Assembly (NCBI GenBank): GCA_032358255.1
Contig: JAULBX010027794.1
Coordinates: 1 to 34,206, forward strand
Direction: 5' to 3'
DNA: 34,206 nucleotides
Source of the DNA: Heterotrichella gracilis
Lineage: Eukaryota > Sar > Xanthophyceae > Tribonematales > Xanthonemataceae
Both the position numbers and the translations under genes were made by a program. Positions 30,301-34,206 of this stretch are shown here, one piece after another. The notes under the pieces are model-generated. The model made no database searches and was not told the origin of the DNA. It was given only the letters and a program-made list of their open reading frames with translations. How positions within the stretch are numbered: position 1 is the stretch's first letter; every line of letters begins with the position of its first letter.

Positions 30301-32274
30301 CAGCACGAATACCAAAAAATGTAGACTGTTCACAGCGACCTTGTACCTTTTGCTGGTAGGCCTATGAAGGGGAATCGATTAGCAAGGGTGGGGAGTAGGT
30401 GTGTTTGTGGGGAGGGGGGCGCTTTTCCATTGGCAGGTGCTCCAAGCATCCCTTGGGGCACAGTTGCGGGTATTGTTGTTTGTAGGGTTTTCTAGTGCGT
30501 TGTATAGGGGTTTCCAAGATGGGGTTGGGGTTGAGAAACTGGGCAACCGTCCGTGTGATCCATTTAGTCAGCTGCCACTGACAATAACTTACACTTGCGA
30601 TATCTGTGTCAGCTGTACAACTAGTTGTTAGCTTTAGGGTCCGGCAAGGTACCCTAAATCCATAGAGTACGCATCTGTGGTCGTTGATGGTCAAGGCGCT
30701 GCTGCGTACCCTAGACTACTGTAGACCCTTAGGGTCTAAAGGGTTCAATACCCTTTTTGAGGGTTGTTCCGGCCTTGCGAGCCTGCCAAGGGGCGGTAGG
30801 GAAACGCTGCAGGTGGGTTTTACTAGGATTTGGGGTTTTTTGGTGACCCAGAATGCCGCCTTGCATTAAGGTTGCTCTAATTGAAAGGGTGGCGAGGGTG
30901 GGAATAAGGGATTTACTGTCACGACCCCTGGGGCCGTGGTTCTGTTTTGCAAAATGCCATGTGCAAGACTAGGGTTTAACGTGTCTTTTCTGTACACAGT
31001 CGCTGTGGTTTCCACCCAGTGCAGGTTGAGGGTCACAAACAGGCTAGCATTGTGACTTCTTTTTTCAAACTGAAAGGTACATAAAGTTTCTGGTCTCACC
31101 CATTTTACAAATTGATCCAGTACTGTGACACTGTCAGAACATGCAACACTGAACTGTGGGCTAGGCCAACACGATGTGCATAAGGTGAATTTTAATAAAA
31201 TATATGGAGATCGGATGTGCACAGTATCATAATGACACCACCAGGCGGTGGCACTGTGGTGATCATCAATGATAGCTGCGCAGCGCACCCCAGGGCCTCT
31301 GCGAGTGGCCTTCTGGCAAAATTTGATCACATTGAATGTGCCAGCAAGGAAACACTGCCATTGAATGGATTTCAAAGCTGAGCTGATTGAATCTGAATTT
31401 CAGAACCAGTGGAGGCGTTTGCACATCCAATGAAGCAAGGATGCTGTTACAGTAGTAGGCTTTCTCGCATGTATGGTAGGGGTCGGGGAAAAACATTCAA
31501 ATGCAGCACCAACCTCATCGGCAGCTAATATGCCTCCCAACCATGATACAAACCAATTTGGACCAAGCTCGGAGTGCAGCGTCCATCCGGTTAGCGCATT
31601 TAATAAGTAGCCTGTGTAAAACCCTGCAACAACTTGCAAACCTGTCAACCCCCAGATTTGATCACGCACACCGCGTATTGCCCCCACCAGTGTACACCCA
31701 GTGGTTACCCTGTGGCAAGTGGCAAGGCTCAGCGGCCGCTTAGATTACCAAGAGGAGGGGGGCGCAAATGGCCACACCTTTTGAGCAGTCTGTGCCACCT
31801 GGCGGCTTCAGTGAAGCTTCAAGCGACCAAAGGATGGATGCGTTTTCAGCTGCATCTCCCCAGGAGCTCCAAGGGGTGGTTCCAGCTGCACACTCCTCCA
31901 CCCACTCCGCACAACATGGTCACATTACCCCCCATTCCCCCCCTGCCACCCCCTCAGATATGTGACCCTAGGTGGCCACCCTGGCAATTCCACCTCCAAC
32001 CCAGAAACCATCCCTATCCCCATTCCCCCATCCTGGTTGCCGTCCCCATCCCCGTTCACAGCTCGCCCGCCTCTGCCTTCCTCAAATGATTGCCCCCACC
32101 ATCTCCTTACCACGTGATAGGCTTTGCCCAGCCATTACCAGAGTACATCCCCACATAAACTGCCATCACCACCACCCAGAAAAACAGCAACGAGCCCAGA
32201 AAATCACAACCCCCCCTCCCTCCCGTCTCCATCCCCAAAGTCTGGTTTTCATCCCCATCCCCATCCACGTCCAC
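30301..32274. other. gene-poor region
   Basis: About 2 kb between the F-box 3' array and the SRI-like gene end. Several open frames exist on both strands (31400-31687 minus, 31768-31965 plus), but none shows a family signature or good splice continuation. Local composition is mixed and partly AT-rich around 31050-31600. Confidence 0.45.
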
Positions 32275-33947
32275 TCACAGCGTCCCTGCTTCTGCTTTCT
32301 TCAGGTAGGCGCCCACAAGCTCTTTGATCTTGGCACGGCGGCTGTCCGACAGGAACGCAGCGACGCCAGTGGATGCAGCCCCGTCGATCCCGTCAACTAC
32401 CTGTGGGGGGGAAAGGAAGTGTGGGTGAGTGAGGGGGTGCACGAAGAGTAGTAGGTCAGGGTTTTTACAGCAACGTGGAGGGACTGTCGTATGCACCCCA
32501 AGATGTGGATTGTGCCGTGAGCACAAAGTGTGATGTCTGTATCTGCCACCGATTTCCTGCAGATGATCTTGTACTGCTGCTTGCAGATGCGATGCGACTT
32601 TGCAATTTTGGCAGATTTGGCCCCTCCATTATTCTAGTTGATACATTACATGCATTGCGCCACAAACGCCAGATCGGCAATCTGCCTTGCATAAGCTTCC
32701 ACCACCAAACATGGCAATGATGGCCCGTACATATGTTGAACTCTGATTTAACACGCGCACACACCTTTGCCACCGCTTTCCTGCAGATAGTCTTGTACTG
32801 CTCCCTGGTGATGCGCTGCGCCTTTACATTTTTCACAAAATTTGGCCTCAAAATCTGCTAACCTCTGTATATGTGTATGGAATCAGCCAATTGTTCAACC
32901 TAGGTGCACTATTTTATTTAAATACGATTACATCCTCATATTTAGGGTTTGACACCGCGCATACCTTTGCCACTGCTTTCCTGCAGATGGTCTTGTACTG
33001 CTCCTTGTTGATGCGCTGCGCCTTGAAGGGATGCTTGAGCAGGCCAGCAACCACCTCGTGCACTGCAGCGGTGGTGGCGGCGGAGGGGGCGGCACCTGCA
33101 GGGGCGGTGGCGGGAGGGGTTATGGGAGGGGAGCCATTGGGTGGTGTGAGAGGTTGCTGGTTATGCTGATCAAAACGTGGGTCTCCTTCAGGACATCTCG
33201 GAGCTTGTTTCGTGGTGTAGAGCTGAGTGCTGGAGTTCAATAAGCCAAATCGGCATCCGTCTCGCGTGATGCTCTCTGTGCCGGTCATGGCACATTGAAC
33301 TCCAACACTCAGCACTACACCATGGAACAAGCTCCGAGGTGTTCTAGAAAAAACCCTCACAGCAGACATACCGTGATCGCAGGGCTGATTAAGAATGCTT
33401 CCCCGCTTATAGAGCATAAAATGTACCCAGTCACTCATCCAGTCATGTCACCATCTATTAGTGCATCCATACAGTTGGCACTGGCCCCCAATGGGGGGTG
33501 GCCACCCCCCTCAATCCCCACCACCCCCACCTTGGTGCTTGTGCTTGCTGCCCCCCCTTTCCAGCCCCTTGCCCAGCCCCTTGCCCCCCGACACGCTCTT
33601 CTGGTATGCACCAAAGGACTGGATGGTGGGCAGCTTGGTGGATCGCTTCTGGTGCTTCAGCTCAGCATCTAGCTGCTGCATCTCGTCAGCATACCTGCAA
33701 TGGTAGGGTTTGGTAGGCTTCAGAGCAACATGAGGGTGTTGACGTGTTTGGGGTTTAAAGTGTAAGAAATCTCATCACAAATGGGGCATCCTCCCACGCA
33801 CCGACCCACGCAAACCACCACCACCACCACCACCCACCTTGCCGCCTCCTCCGCTGCCTGCCGTGCCTTATCCGCCAGCTCAGCCTCAAGCTGTTCCAGC
33901 TGTGCGCGGTAGGCGGCTGCAACGCGTGGGTCCTCCCGAGCAGGGGC
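32275..33947 (-). CDS. SRI-like domain protein, 3' part of gene
   Basis: Four last exons of a gene that continues beyond the window: 33947-33838, 33694-33531, 33095-32965, 32400-32275 (GT-AG, phases agree, 176 aa visible). The first visible part is a charged coiled coil (AYRAQLEQLEAELADKARQA, YADEMQQLDAELKHQKR). It is followed by TKLPTIQSFGAYQKSV and a Gly/Lys-rich linker. The C-terminal block VVAGLLKHPFKAQRINKEQY, KTICRKAVAK, RRAKIKELVGAYLKK resembles the SRI-type RNA polymerase II CTD-binding domain found at the end of SETD2, PHRF1 and SCAF proteins. A role in transcription-coupled RNA processing is therefore an inference. The domain identity is moderately sure; the protein's full identity is unknown. 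Confidence 0.62.
32550..32850 (-). repeat. two further copies of the SRI exon 3' end
   Basis: At about 32765-32845 the sequence KAQRITREQYKTICRKAVAK is repeated with an intact frame and GTGTGT donor. At about 32550-32605 a second copy is strongly decayed. Both lie in the intron after the genuine exon (32965-33095). Confidence 0.85.
33191..33345 (+). repeat. 46-nt-arm inverted repeat (hairpin) in intron
   Basis: Arms at 33195-33240 and 33295-33340 pair across a 54-nt loop. As plus-strand RNA I count three G-U wobbles and two mismatches in 46 positions. It lies in an intron of the SRI-like gene, antisense to that gene. It could be a miRNA-type precursor or a small foldback element. Confidence 0.75.
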
Positions 33948-34206
33948 CTGAAAAATATATAGGGTGTATGGTTAGGGTTTTAGGGTGGGGTGCCAAGGTT
34001 TAGGGTCCTCAGGGGAAGGGCGGGGGTCCACATTGTGAGATTTCACATCGTAGGATTGATATTGAGGGTCTATGGCGTGGTATCAAGGGTTGCAAGGATG
34101 TCAAACAACAACACCCAATGGCGTCCCTTCAACGGTCGACCCAGCCGTTGGCTCAGCACCTGAGTTTGAGTTGAGTCTTGAGTTCAACTAAGCAAGGGGT
34201 CGCAGG

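Noticed and set aside
30866..31375. Minus-strand 169-aa frame
   Set aside because: Composition is random-like (Cys, Trp, His scattered) and no motif is recognisable.
31400..31687. Minus-strand 95-aa frame with hydrophobic stretch (GFYTGYLLNALTGW)
   Set aside because: No family resemblance, no consistent splice partners, and the flanking frames are not protein-like; it could be a short real exon but cannot be supported.
31768..31965. Plus-strand 65-aa frame starting MATPFEQSVPPGGFSEASS
   Set aside because: The start looks plausible, but the second half is His/Pro/Ser low complexity like many shadow frames; no splice continuation was found.

Overview
The window is nuclear DNA of a eukaryote, most likely a chlorophyte green alga (inference). 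It is GC-rich, its genes are split by many short GT-AG introns, and TGTAA (the usual green-algal polyadenylation signal) lies after several genes. Plant-type telomere-like TTTAGGG/CCCTAAA motifs are scattered through the introns. There are no operons, tRNAs, rRNAs, CRISPR arrays or recognisable autonomous transposons. Exon-intron models were built by hand from reading frame, splice sites and intron phase; no transcripts were available.

Layout. 49-6274 (-): CNOT10, a TPR subunit of the CCR4-NOT deadenylase complex, 14 phase-consistent exons, about 747 aa. 7101-7842 and 9276-10015 (+): a tandem pair of two-exon SUMO genes, both 98 aa. 10909-11262 (-): mitochondrial uL18-type ribosomal protein. 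12021-13899 (+): MTFP1/MTP18-type mitochondrial inner-membrane protein, divergent from the uL18 gene. 15427-18873 (-): F-box/LRR protein with an apparent single-base frame break. 19200-19677 (+): unknown two-exon gene of 130 aa. 20206-24587 (-): mitochondrial ribosomal GTPase-like protein mS29 (DAP3 family), six exons. 26758-29813 (+): second F-box protein with cysteine-type LRRs, five exons and possibly three small upstream exons. 32275-33947 (-): last four exons of a gene with a coiled coil and a C-terminal SRI-like domain; its 5' part is beyond the window.

Themes. Three genes serve mitochondria (uL18m, MTFP1, mS29), and two of these share a divergent promoter region. SUMO and two F-box proteins concern protein modification or turnover, and CNOT10 and the SRI-like protein concern mRNA metabolism. 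Nothing suggests a cluster with one joint pathway.

Most unusual feature. Nearly every intron-containing gene carries partial, decaying copies of its own exon edges inside neighbouring introns or just after the gene. A copy usually keeps one splice site and part of an exon, and often borders telomere-like AAACCCTAA motifs. In mS29 the copied terminal exon occurs three more times; in two of these an intact frame runs into the motif, which supplies the stop codon. In CNOT10 a copied exon is phase-compatible with the original and could be a mutually exclusive alternative. I call these 'exon-edge echoes'; the mechanism is unknown.
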